Assembly: GCA_032718865.1 (NCBI GenBank)
Contig: JALUTQ010000027.1
Coordinates: 806,001 to 870,000, forward strand
Direction of reading: 5' to 3'
Length of the DNA stretch: 64,000 bases
Origin: Tilletia caries
Lineage: Eukaryota > Basidiomycota > Exobasidiomycetes > Tilletiales > Tilletiaceae
A model generated the notes under the pieces. The model ran no database searches. It saw nothing but the letters and a program-made list of their open reading frames with translations, and was not told where the DNA came from. Below are positions 30,593 to 41,300 of the stretch, in pieces. A program made the translations under genes and the position numbers. How positions within the stretch are numbered: position 1 is the first letter of the stretch; each line of letters opens with the position of its first letter.

Positions 30593-31726
30593 CTATAATA
30601 CGTCGGTCAGTGTGAGGCGGACACCGGGACCCTGTGTTGAGGACAGGTGAACCTGCTTGATCATGCCCATGGCCTTCTTGAGTTCCTGAGGAGATCGTTG
30701 GCCAGCGATGCCAAAGCTTGGCTTGCCGGCCGAGCCGAACCGCTGGAGTGCGGCAGCCGCTCCCGCAGCTGAGTTGGAGGCTGGCTGAGTGATGGTCTGA
30801 ACGGTTGTCATGACGGCCTCGAGGAAGGCGTTCAGATTGGAGCGGAGATCGGTGAGCGGGAAGTTGATGCGGCCGATGGCTGATGAATAGAACAAATTCC
30901 ATGTCAAATGGTCTATCCGAGGTAGAATTGATGTGACTGAAGACTCACCAGCACGGACGACGCCATTCCTGTCCCCTCTCCAGTCTAAAGCGCCGCTGGC
31001 CTCCTTGATGGCATTCCGCATGTCCTCCTCGGTATTTGCCACGGTGCCTCGCTTGGGATTAGGCATAAGACCTTTGGGACCGAGACTACGCGCCAGAGCG
31101 CGGCTGATTTGTGGCATCAGCGAAGGAGTCGCGAGGACCTTGGTAAAATCGCTGACTCGGTTCTCGACGACATCGTTGATAATCTCCTGTCCTCCGAGAA
31201 TGATAGAACCCGGATTGGCCACGTTGGCAGCTTCAGCCGCGGCCTTGGCGGCGGGGTAGGCGGGGGAGAGCTCATCGGCGAAGATGAGCAGACGTTCGGG
31301 TTTGGTCCGCGCGTCTCGTGGGAGGGAGACGCGGCCTCGGAGCGCATTCGACTGATGGGTGGTGACGGAGGTGACGATGTGGACCTCGTATGCGTTGTTG
31401 GGTCGCTTCTCCTCGGCGGCCATCAGCACGGCAGCAGCCTCGTCGAGCAAACGTGCTGGATCTTTGACGTCCTTGAGCGAAACTTGCTGTCCGCCACTCC
31501 GAGCGAGAACGCGCGCACGTCTACGAGCATCTTTTCCTTCTCCAGGTCGGGACTTGGCTGCGAGCGATGCCGAGTTCGAGAAAGAGCGAGCTGCGCTGAA
31601 GAGCGCGGCAGACGAGGGCCCTGCGGTTGGAATTGCACAGCGGCAGACGACATCGACGAGCGCACTGCTGCTGCTTGCGCCTGCGACACGCGCGCGCACC
31701 GCTTGCATTGTTGACGCTGCACTCAT
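30593..31726 (-). CDS. MRPL1: Mitochondrial large-subunit ribosomal protein uL1m
   Basis: Two exons, 31726-30949 and 30879-30593, 354 residues. The 69-bp intron (GTGAGT...CATCAG) happens to be open in frame, so a longer product with 23 extra residues would result from retention; splicing restores the conserved NGVVRA-AIGRINFP junction. Residues 1-55 are a Ser/Ala/Arg-rich mitochondrial presequence (SFSNSASLAAKSR). The body shows L1 features: VSLPRDARTKPERLLIFADE, ARSLGPKGLMPNPKRGTV (the rRNA-binding signature MPNPKxGTV) and a final lysine-rich helix. uL1 forms the mobile L1 stalk at the E site of the ribosome. It shares a 322-bp divergent promoter region with haspin. Confidence 0.94.
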   Translation of the reverse strand: MSAASTMQAVRARVAGASSSSALVDVVCRCAIPTAGPSSAALFSAARSFSNSASLAAKSRPGEGKDARRRARVLARSGGQQVSLKDVKDPARLLDEAAAVLMAAEEKRPNNAYEVHIVTSVTTHQSNALRGRVSLPRDARTKPERLLIFADELSPAYPAAKAAAEAANVANPGSIILGGQEIINDVVENRVSDFTKVLATPSLMPQISRALARSLGPKGLMPNPKRGTVANTEEDMRNAIKEASGALDWRGDRNGVVRAGESSVTSILPRIDHLTWNLFYSSAIGRINFPLTDLRSNLNAFLEAVMTTVQTITQPASNSAAGAAAALQRFGSAGKPSFGIAGQRSPQELKKAMGMIKQVHLSSTQGPGVRLTLTDVL

Positions 31727-32048
31727 CTTCGACTTCGGTCCTTACTCCTTGGGGAAGTGAAGCTGGCGGGAAGGTGGCAGCGAGTTGGAATCCTTCCTTC
31801 ATCCTCAGCATGAAGCAGTAGTGAGTAGATCGATCGATCGACGTCGGCCTTTCGGTGTTTCCGCAGTGCAGCTTGTCGGCCACGCTTCTCGAAAGGAAAA
31901 CGCTCCGAGCACCTCCAATGCGCGGACCCGTGGACGCGATGAGCGCGAACGAAGGTAAACAGTAAACAGTGACACGGACGCGCTCGGGAAGCTGAGCAGG
32001 ACTTACATACAAACGCGCGACGGTCTCCGAATACAGGCAATAAGCAGG
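31727..32048. promoter_or_regulatory. Bidirectional promoter region uL1m / haspin
   Basis: 322 bp between two divergent start codons. Contains CGATCGATCGATCGAC (31831-31846) and two adjacent GTAAACAGT copies (near 31952-31969). No TATA box. Confidence 0.45.
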
Positions 32049-35000
32049 ATGCCCTCGTCGAGCAGGACGGGCGCGGCGGGACGGACGTATGGCTCCAAGC
32101 CGGGAGGCGCGCACCGGATCATGCGGACCCCGATGGCCTCGAACTGGCTGGACGAGCCTGCGTCCTCGTCGTCCTTCTATGCCTCAAGAGGTGCAGACAC
32201 CGATCCGCTCCATCTGCACAATCAACGCAAAGCCGCGGTTGCTCTCGCCGCCGACTCGAGCTCCTCGGCTGGCGACGGTGAAAGTCCGTCGCGGGCATCA
32301 ACAGACAGTCCAGAGGCGGCCGCTCCGAGTAAGAGTAAGCGGGTCGTGGCCGAAACACCGTCTCCGAAGTCAGCCGCCGCTGGAAAGCTGTCTATATCGG
32401 ACGACGACGAGATGGCCAATGCCGACGGGGATTTCGAACCCACATCGTCTCTGCCTCCTCATCGGCCGGAACGATCCATTAACCTCAGCCTCAGCCCTTC
32501 TCCGGTGAGCGAGGGGTCTGAGCAATCCGCAATCGAGTCTGAGGAGTCCGAAATCGAAAGCCCTCGCGCTATCAGAGATACGGGCCGCGTACTGGCACGT
32601 CCGACGCCCTCCGAGACACCATCCCGAATTGGCAGCGGAAATTCAAAGTCACGGGCGCTGCTTGAGGTTCTGATCCCACAGTCCAAAACCCCCTTCAAGC
32701 CCTTACCAAGGCTCAACGGAAGCGCACCAAGGCCAAATGGCACCGCGGTCGCCAAACCAGTACTCTCGGAGAATGGCAAAGGAAAGGCGAGGGCGCAGTC
32801 TCCCGTGCGCACAACCAACGGAGCCCGTCCGACGGAAGCCCTGGCCGAGGTCATTCGACGCTCGAAGCGCCCCAGAAAATCCGAGCATTACGCCGAACTC
32901 AGCGATGAAGCCGAATCTATACAAACTCCAAAAGGACCGACGAAACGTATGAGTACACGGAGGTCCGTCTCAGCCTCAGCTTCAGCCTCAGTACCTTCTT
33001 CTCCTCCTCAGCCCAGAAAGCGCACACCATCCTTATCCCGAGCTACTTCGGAAGCAATGGAAAAGGGCCCGCCGACAATAAATCAGAAGATAGATCACGC
33101 CAAGTCAAGAGCGGGTCCTAGACCCTCTCTTGTGCTTCAACCTGGCAGAACTCCCAGTAAGTCAAGGTCTGTGTTCGCCATCGAGATTCCGACCCCGACG
33201 AGACCGAGCAGATCTTCGTTATCTGGCTTGACCGATCCGGATGCGACCCCAAGACCTGAAGTCCGTAAATTGCGAAGCAGTATAGGCAAAATAGACTCGT
33301 CAGACCCCGATTCGCTCCGAGGCGCACACGGCAGCTCGCCCTTCAAGCGGAGGAGGACAAATTTGCGACCAGCTTACAACGATGATTCGGATGAGGAGGA
33401 TCACGATGACGACGACGACGACGACCAAAGTGAAGAGGAAAGCGACGAAGAAGATGAATCTCTCACAACGTTCGAGGCCAATGCCAAAGAGGCAGCCTCG
33501 TTGGAAATGTCGAAGAAGGACCACTCCATCATTCTCGGACCGGATCTCAAATCCGTGGACGAGAGTATGGCGACCTTGTTATCCGCCTGTAACCAGAAGA
33601 CGTTCATCCCCTTCTCACGAGTGCTCGGCCTACTCGGTGCTAGCTCTGCTCCGAAGACGCCGAAGAAAGGCCCAAAAAGCTCGGCAGCCGGAGCCGGAGC
33701 GTTGGTCAAGATCGGAGAAGCGACCTATTCGGAGGTCTTCCGCCTCACTACCAAGGTCTCAATGCGTACTGCGCTCGGACCAAAGAACGGATCGAAGCTG
33801 GCAGAGCCAGAGAGCTGGGAGGAGCGCAAAGTCCTCAAGATCATACCCATACGCAAGGATAGGCCGGCCGAAAAGGAGCGCAAGTCCATCGTCCCCTCCA
33901 CCGTCGTAACCACATCCCGCTCGCGTGCGGATTCCGCAGAGCAGGATGGCGCTACGGACGACGGGAAGAACAAACGACGGGGCGCGCGTGCTCGAGCGCC
34001 GACTCGCAAACGTGGGTCGACGGCCGATCGGGCCGACTCGGAGGATCAGGAACGGATGCGGCAGCGTAAGCGGGCGCGGGAGCGGATCTCGACGGGCCCG
34101 GAGCTTAGTACGGCGAGGGATGTGCAGCGTGAGATTGAGATTACGAGGGCTTTGGGGAGTCTGAATCCGGATGGTGGGGCTGGGGGTGCGTTTGGGAGCT
34201 TTGTGAAGCTGCATGGGTGAGTTTGAATTTCCGTTTGGAGACCTACGGATCTGCTTTCGAGGTAAGGGTCGCTCATTTTCTGTCCGAAATTATGCGCTTT
34301 TGTAGGGCTCATATTGTCGCGGGCGCGTATCCGAAGCGGCTGTTGGATGCGTGGGACGAGTATCACGAGAACAAGGAGGGAGGTTCCGAGAATTGGAGTC
34401 CTGGTGAGTCTGACAGTGTTCCTCCCTTTATCCCCCATTTTTGGCTGACGGTCATCGCTACTTCAGACGTGCTCGAGGACAATCAAATATTCGCAGTTAT
34501 CGTCCTTGGGGACGGAGGACGCAACTTGGAGCATTCTGAGCTTGACACGTGGCAACAGGCCGCCAGTATTTTCTGGCAACTGGTCCATGCTATTGCTACC
34601 GCAGAGATGGCCATTGAGTTTGAGGTGAGTCCTAGCGATGTGGAAAAGTTCTCGTCACACCGACAGTGGATGCTAAAGGTCTGGTTGAGATTTCTGCAGC
34701 ACCGAGATCTGCACTGGGGTAACGTCCTGATATCCCCAAGGCCACCGGAGATAGAACCGCTGCGGAGCGCGACCTTGAAGAAAGGCCCGAGTGCGCTGAG
34801 TATCCTCAACGAGTCACGCACGGCAGCCCAGCAGACGCCCTCGCTCCTGTCTGCATCCAGCACGGTGAACTTCCTAACCCGTGCCAACGAACGGGGCCGA
34901 AAAGTGCTCAATGCCGACTCCGGCCCCTCCCGTTCGCGGCGGAACGGCGGTAACCACGACGACGAAGGAGGCCCGCCGACGAAAGGCCTGTCCTCGTCGT

Positions 35001-35871
35001 CTTCGTCTTCCTCGAGTGACTTTTCGCGCGCGCTCGAGGCGCAGAACGCGGGGATTTATGCTACGATTATCGACTTTGCGCTTTCGAGGGTTGTGCTTGA
35101 GCCGGGGGAGGGGATTCGGCGGGATGAGGTTCTGGATGGAGGAGTTGAGGTGCGGCAGAAGCGGATTTTGGCTTATGATTTTGATGATGAGGAGATCTTT
35201 GAGGGGAAAGGTGTGTACATGGATGGTCTGTTTGTGTGGTATAGGAGAGGCATGGCTGACCTTTCCTTTTTTGTGTCTGGACGATTTACAGGAGATGCTC
35301 AGTTTGACGTGTATCGAGATATGCGGGACCTTATACAAGGCGACTGGCACACATTCCGGCCCGTCACGAACGTCATGGTGAGTTTCAAAAGCTTCTTAAA
35401 AGGCCATCCATCCCTTCCCAACCTCACCTTACAATCTTTATGCACCTTCGCCAGTGGCTCTCCTTCTTCGTCGAAAAGCTCACAGCAACCCGCAAGCTTC
35501 GGCAGCTCGACCTCAAGCCAGGCAAGAACTACGTCGGCGACGAGCACCGGGAACGGTACTTCTACGGCTTCTTGCGACACTGTCAGCGCCGGATCCATGC
35601 TTCCGTGGAAGAGGTTCTGGAAGAGGCGTTTGATGCGCGGCAGGCGGCTGCGATGGCGAAGAAGACGGGTCGGCCGGTTGAGGATTTCTTGCCGCAGACG
35701 GCGAAGGAGGCTCAGGGGTCTTCTTCGAAGACGAAGCAGCGTGGGAAGGATGGTGGAGGGGGGAGGGAGAAGGGGGCTCCGAAACCGTTGCAGAGCGCGA
35801 GGAGTCTTTTGAGGTGGATGCGGCGTGAGGTTGAGCGGCTGGGGGATGGCTTTCATGCTGGGGATCCTTGA
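32049..35871 (+). CDS. Haspin-family serine/threonine kinase (histone H3 Thr3 kinase)
   Basis: Haspin phosphorylates histone H3 at Thr3, recruiting the chromosomal passenger complex to centromeres in mitosis. Six exons (32049-34216, 34306-34403, 34467-34624, 34700-35210, 35292-35377, 35455-35871) give 1,145 residues. Residues 1-520 are disordered, Ser/Pro/Arg-rich with an acidic run (about 452-475). The kinase starts near KIGEATYSEVF (glycine loop equivalent), then EERKVLKIIPI (the VAIK-like lysine), a basic insertion, IFAVIVLGDGGRNLE, EHRDLHWGNVLI (HRD loop, typical haspin form), a Ser-rich insertion, IIDFALSR in place of DFG, YDFDDEEIFEG, and QFDVYRDMRD, a haspin hallmark. The start lies just after an upstream CAGG context; an internal ATG at 32121 is an alternative. 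The lack of DFG is normal for this family. Confidence 0.93.
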
Positions 35872-36116
35872 AGCTGTACTCTCTGTTCTCAGTTGGGGGG
35901 ATGTGGATTCTCCTGGCCATCCATTTCTGATGGCGCTTAGAGCTTTCAGGGGGTTGTGACTTGTGAACGAGCAATATATGGGTACATTCAGACATATTCT
36001 CTCGTGCACGCTCAAGAACGAATCACTGTGCCTAATGGTCAATGGTCGAGTATATGTAAGGAGTTGATTGGGACGGGACTGAAATACACGGTTACGATTG
36101 ACTCGTCCCAAAGTGC

Positions 36117-37645
36117 TCACTCATCAGCAAGTTTCTCCAGTCTGCCCTTCCCCCTCTTTACCCTCTCAGCCAGATCCATCCCCTCCCCACCCGCCGCCCC
36201 AACACCAAACATCTTAGACTGCTCAGCCAACAAGAAACTGCCCTTCGCCCCACCCTCATCCCACTCCGGCCCCGCACCGCCCCCATCCTTCTTCCCCCCA
36301 CCCGCCCGCAACTTGGCTCGCAACTTGGCAGCTTCCTCCCGTGCGGCCTCTGCGTCTTCGTCCTGCTTGATCTTTGCGAGCTGGAGGGTGCGCGTTGTGG
36401 AGAGGGTTGTGGCTGCTGTTTGCATTGCTGCTAGTTTTGCTGCTCGTTCTGCTGCGAGGGATTCGGGTGTTGGACCGGGGGATGGGGCGCGGGTGGGGTG
36501 AGAGTGGGAGTGGGGGTTGGTGTGAGGTGGGCGAGGAGGTGGAGGGCCGGGGGGTGGTGGTCGATGGATCGCTTCGTGGGATCCGCTTGGGCGTTGGTGT
36601 CGGTAGTCTCGATCGGGCCTGCGATCTGTGTGGTAAGACTGGTCTCGGCGGGGGTCGTCATGTCGATCGTCGTAACGAGGGCGCGGTGGTGGACTACGAC
36701 GGTCGCGATGCTCCTCTCCCCGCCGATCCGCTGGCCCTCGTCTGTCCTCTCCGCCATACTCCCGCCGACGATCTGGTTCATTACCGCGCCGAGAGTCGTA
36801 TCTCTCTTCGTCTTCGTACCGCCGTGAGGGCGGAGGGGGCGAGCGTGAATACGACCGCCGAGGGGGACTTCGAGACCTGCTGCGTCTGGAGCTGTACCGC
36901 CTCCGATCACGATCCTCCTCATCATCTCGATCGCGTTCATCTCGATCCCGACCATGTCGACTGCTACGCATCCCCTCTTTTTCCGCGCGCTTCTCTTCCT
37001 TCGCCCGCCTTTTTTCCTCTCTCCTCTTCCTGCGCTCCTCCTTTGACTCGCCTGTGACGACGCCATTGGCCTCTTGTAATTGGCGCAGGCGTGCGGGGTC
37101 TTTGAGGAGGGCTTGGTATGCGGCTTGTTCCTGCTGTTTGATGGCGAGCAGAGGGTCCGCGCGGATCTTGGAGGCCATATCACGGGACGAGTTCGCATTT
37201 TGCACTGCCATGAAGCTGGATTGGTCCGCCGTATTGGAGGAACTAGCCACAGGCGTATCCTTCTGCTGCAGCAACTTATCCACACTCTTCTTTCCGAGCA
37301 AGTAGTCCTCGAGCTCGTTGGCGGAGGGACCCTGGCCTGCGGAGGGGGTCGCGTACATCCAATCTAGTTTTTCGGACCGTTTGCGACCGCCGGCTGCTTC
37401 TTGTAGGCGTTGGAGTTCTTGCAGTTCTCGCTCCTGTTCGCGCTCGCGGCGGAGTTCGTCGAGCTTGCGTCGCTCTTCGAGGGCTTTCTTTTCCTGCTTC
37501 CACACCTTCTCTTGGTTGGTCTTGAGAAGGGGGTGCCAGGACTGAAAAAGAAGGAGAAGGATATTGGAGTCAGCATCATCACATGTGGGAGGGTATGAGG
37601 ATGGCTGTGACTGACCTTCTTCATATTCAGATCTCCGCCACCCAT
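36117..37645 (-). CDS. CWC25: Pre-mRNA-splicing factor Cwc25
   Basis: Cwc25 joins the Prp2-activated spliceosome and supports the first transesterification by contacting the branch helix. Exon 1 (37645-37616) encodes only ten residues, MGGGDLNMKK, and continues at 37541 with SWHPLLKTNQEKVWKQEKKA, the conserved CIR-N domain; total 484 residues. Next is KLDWMYATPS and DYLLGKKSVDKLL, typical of Cwc25, then a Glu/Arg/Lys coiled region, and a long RS/RD- and Pro-rich disordered part (about 180-370), followed by a helical tail with KMFGVGAAGGEGMDLAERVKR. The very short first exon is the reason an automatic caller could miss the start. It converges on the haspin gene (245 bp) and is divergent to RPB2. 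Confidence 0.94.
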
Positions 37646-38318
37646 CTTGACTGATTTCTAGCCGTGAGGCAGTGCGATATGGGAGCCTGTGTTCTACGTC
37701 GAGCCCAATGGGAGAGAGTCTGTCGCGTCTCGCCTCGTCCAGAGCTGAGTAGCAAGTCAGTCGTGCAAGTGGTGGACGTCGAGCTTGGGATGCAGCCCGA
37801 GCTGAGGAAGTGGTTCATCGAACGCCGTTCTGCACCCATTCCAGGGACGTTCTTGCGCTGTTCTGGCTGCTCTCGGCCGAGAGAATGCTCACCCACAACA
37901 GGCGGTCGCTCAGCACTCAGCAAGGGACGCGAAGGAAGCTTCGCACTCGCCAACCACAGCAGCAGCCGTCCCTCTGGCTCACTCCGACTTCCACAGCACA
38001 CACTCGCGCCCCGGATCCCTCGGCAGCCTCTGTCGCCTGAACGAGCTTCGTCTTCTCCTGCTTCTCCGTGTGCTGCGTCGACGCGCGCGCCTCCGTGTCA
38101 ATCGGTGCCGGGATCTCGCCCCCTCAAGGCCTCAATCCGCCCCGTGCAGGACTTGCGGTGCGCTCTGCCCTCGTCACACCTTGGTCCACCAGCGATCTTG
38201 ACGCGAGCAGGTCACTGAAGGGAATCCGTCGGTTCTGGACTCTGTGCTGGAAGAAGGAGGAGGAAAGGCACTACGCGCATCCGCTTTGCGACACGCTCTG
38301 GGTGGCACATACGCAGCC
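37646..38318. promoter_or_regulatory. Bidirectional promoter region CWC25 / RPB2
   Basis: 673 bp between divergent starts. No TATA box seen. An in-frame upstream ATG (38244) precedes the RPB2 start but the residues between lack conservation with RPB2 N-termini, so 38319 was chosen. Confidence 0.45.
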
Positions 38319-41300
38319 ATGGATGACTACGACGCATACGCGTCTCAGGCGCTCAACGGGGACTACTACGATGGAGGCGCCGGAAACGCATACCGCGCAC
38401 CGGACGACGACGAGGACATAGGCACCGAGGAGTGCTGGGATGTCATCCGCTCCTTCTTCGACGAGATGGGTCTCGTCCGCATGCAGCTCGCCTCCTTCAA
38501 CGAGTTCGTCTCCAACACAATGCAAGAGATCGTCGACGAAAACTCCGGATTGACCCTCGAGCGAAACTCCCAGTACCTCAACGAAGACGTGCGCGACTAC
38601 CACCGTCGGTACGAGCTCAACTTTGGCCAGCTTCAGCTCTCGAGACCGAACATGACCGAGTCGGATGGATCCGTCGCGCCACTGTGGCCCATGGAGGCGC
38701 GCACCCGAAATCTCACCTACTCCTCGCCACTCTTCCTGCACGTCTCCCAAAAGGAGATGGTGCCAGAGTACGAGATAATGGACGACGAGGATGACAAGAA
38801 GGCGTTGACGGATATCAACTGGATATCTAAGGATCCAGAAAATGATGTGGTGGAAGAAAAGGTCTTCATTGGCAAGGTGAGTCCCCACTCCGTCAAACAC
38901 ACACACACTCTAACGCTCGAAGTGACTCAAACTCTGCTCACTTCTTACTCTCCTCTCCTTCAGGTTCCGATAATGCTTCAGAGTGATTACTGTTGGTTGT
39001 CCAACCTGAACGAAGAGCAGAAGATGATGCTCCAAGAATGTCCCTACGACCAAGGCGGCTACTTTGTCATAAACGGATCGGAGAAGGTTCTGATCGCGCA
39101 AGAGCGTATGGCAGCCAACCACGTCTACGTCTTCAGCAAGGCAGCCCCTTCGCCTGTCACTTTCCTCGCCGAAATTCGATCCGCAGTCGAGAAGGGAGGG
39201 AAAATGATCAGCACAATGCAGATAAAGCTGTTCTCCCGCTCCAAAGAAAAGGCGAGCAACAACACAATCCGCACCACCCTTCCTTACATTCGATCCGACA
39301 TCCCCATTGTGATTGTATTCCGAGCCCTCGGCATCGTTCCCGATCGCGAGGTTCTTCAACACATCTGCTACGACTTCAACGACCAACCCATGCTTGAGAT
39401 GCTCAAGCCTTGTATCGAAGAGGCCTTTGTCATTCAAGACCGCGAACTCGCTCTCGACTTTATTGGCAGAAGAGGAACCACGACCGGTCTCAGCAAGCTC
39501 AAGCGGCAGCAATATGCCACAGATATCCTCACCAAGGAGATGCTTCCCCATATCTCCATGAGCGAGAATAGCGGCACGAAGAAGGCCTATTTCTTCGGCT
39601 ACATGGTCCACCGACTTCTCCTCACTGCCCTCGAGCGAAGAGAGATCGACGATCGTGACCACTTCGGTAAGAAGCGTCTAGACTTGGCCGGGCCACTACT
39701 GACGGGCCTGTTCCGCATGCTCTTCCGGAAGCTCACCCGTGACATTTATCGCCATCTGGAGAGGGTAAGCATTTTGAAGGGGAACCAGCCCCTGCTTGTC
39801 GCTGCTGTGATGCAGGGCGATGCTGAACCTTGCATCTGTCTTCTGACGCTGCCCTCGATCAGTGCGTGGAAGACAACAAGGACTTCAATCTGTCGACGGC
39901 GATCAAGTCGGCGACCATCACCAATGGTCTCAAGTACTCGCTCGCCACCGGAAACTGGGGTGACCAGAAGAAGGCTATGCAGGCCAAGGCTGGTGTCTCC
40001 CAGGTCTTGAACCGATACACATTCGCTTCGACGCTTTCTCACTTGCGAAGATGCAACACGCCCATTGGTCGAGATGGCAAGATCGCCAAGCCGCGCCAGC
40101 TTCACAACTCCCATTGGGGCATGGTCTGTCCTGCCGAGACGCCAGAAGGCCAGGCCTGTGGTTTGGTTAAGAACCTCAGTCTGATGGCGAATATCTCCGT
40201 CGGCTCGGCCTCTGCGCCGATTCTTGAGTTCTTGGAGGAGTTCGGCTTCAACAACCTGTTCGACTCGCGTGACAACGCGATTCAGGACACCACGAAGGTG
40301 TTTGTTAATGGTGTGTGGCAAGGCACGCACGACGATCCCTCGACTTTGGTCAACACTCTTAAGGAGCTGCGAAGGAAGGACGACATCACGCCGGAGGTCA
40401 GCGTTGTGCATGACATTCGCGAGAAGGAGCTGCGGCTGTACACCGACGCGGGCCGAATATTGCGTCCTCTGTTCATCGTGCAGCAGCCGGGCAGCACGCT
40501 CGCCATTCGCCGGAAGCACATCCGATGGCTCACCAACGGCGAGAATGATGACGGGGAAGACTTCCAATGGACACAGCTGGTGTCGTGTGGTGTGATCGAG
40601 ATGCTGGACGCGGAGGAGGAGGAGACTGTGCTGATCTGCATGTCCCCGACCGACCTGGACGCGTCAAGGGCGTATAACTCCAATCCGGAGATGGTCCGAC
40701 AGAGCATTGCGGATCCTTCGGCGCGGTTGACGAGTGTGCGGACGTACACGCCCAAGACGTGGACGCACTGCGAGATCCACCCCGCGATGATCCTCGGTAT
40801 CTGCGCTTCGATCATCCCGTTCCCGGACCACAACCAGTCGCCGCGAAATACGTACCAGTGTCTGACGGCGGACCACGAGGTGCTGACGCGGCTTGGTGGG
40901 TGGAAGCCGATCGCGGATGTGACGGCGGCGGATGAGGTGATGACGATGAATGTGGAGACGGAGGCGCAGGAGTGGCAGGTGCCTACGGCTGTGCATTCGT
41001 ATGCGTATGATGGGCCGCTGTATCGGATGAAGGCGGGTGGGATGGACGCGGTTTGTAATGGGGGCCATCGGTGGTACCTCAACTCGGACGGGGCGCCGCG
41101 CGAGTGGAAGGCGCATACTACGGATGAGTTGAGAGCTCTTCCGGCGGCGGCGACGGGGGTTCGTCAGATCCCTACCACGGGCAGGAACGCCAACGAGCTC
41201 TATCTCTGGGCCGGCGTGCTTCCGTTTGACGTTGCCACGGATGCGGACTCCAATTTGGCGTTTTGCACGTTTGTCGGCTTTGTGCTGCGACATGCGGACT

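Noticed and set aside
35299..36120. Minus-strand frame over the 3' part of haspin
   Set aside because: Antisense to the conserved QFDVYRDMRD and C-terminal kinase region; no homology of its own.
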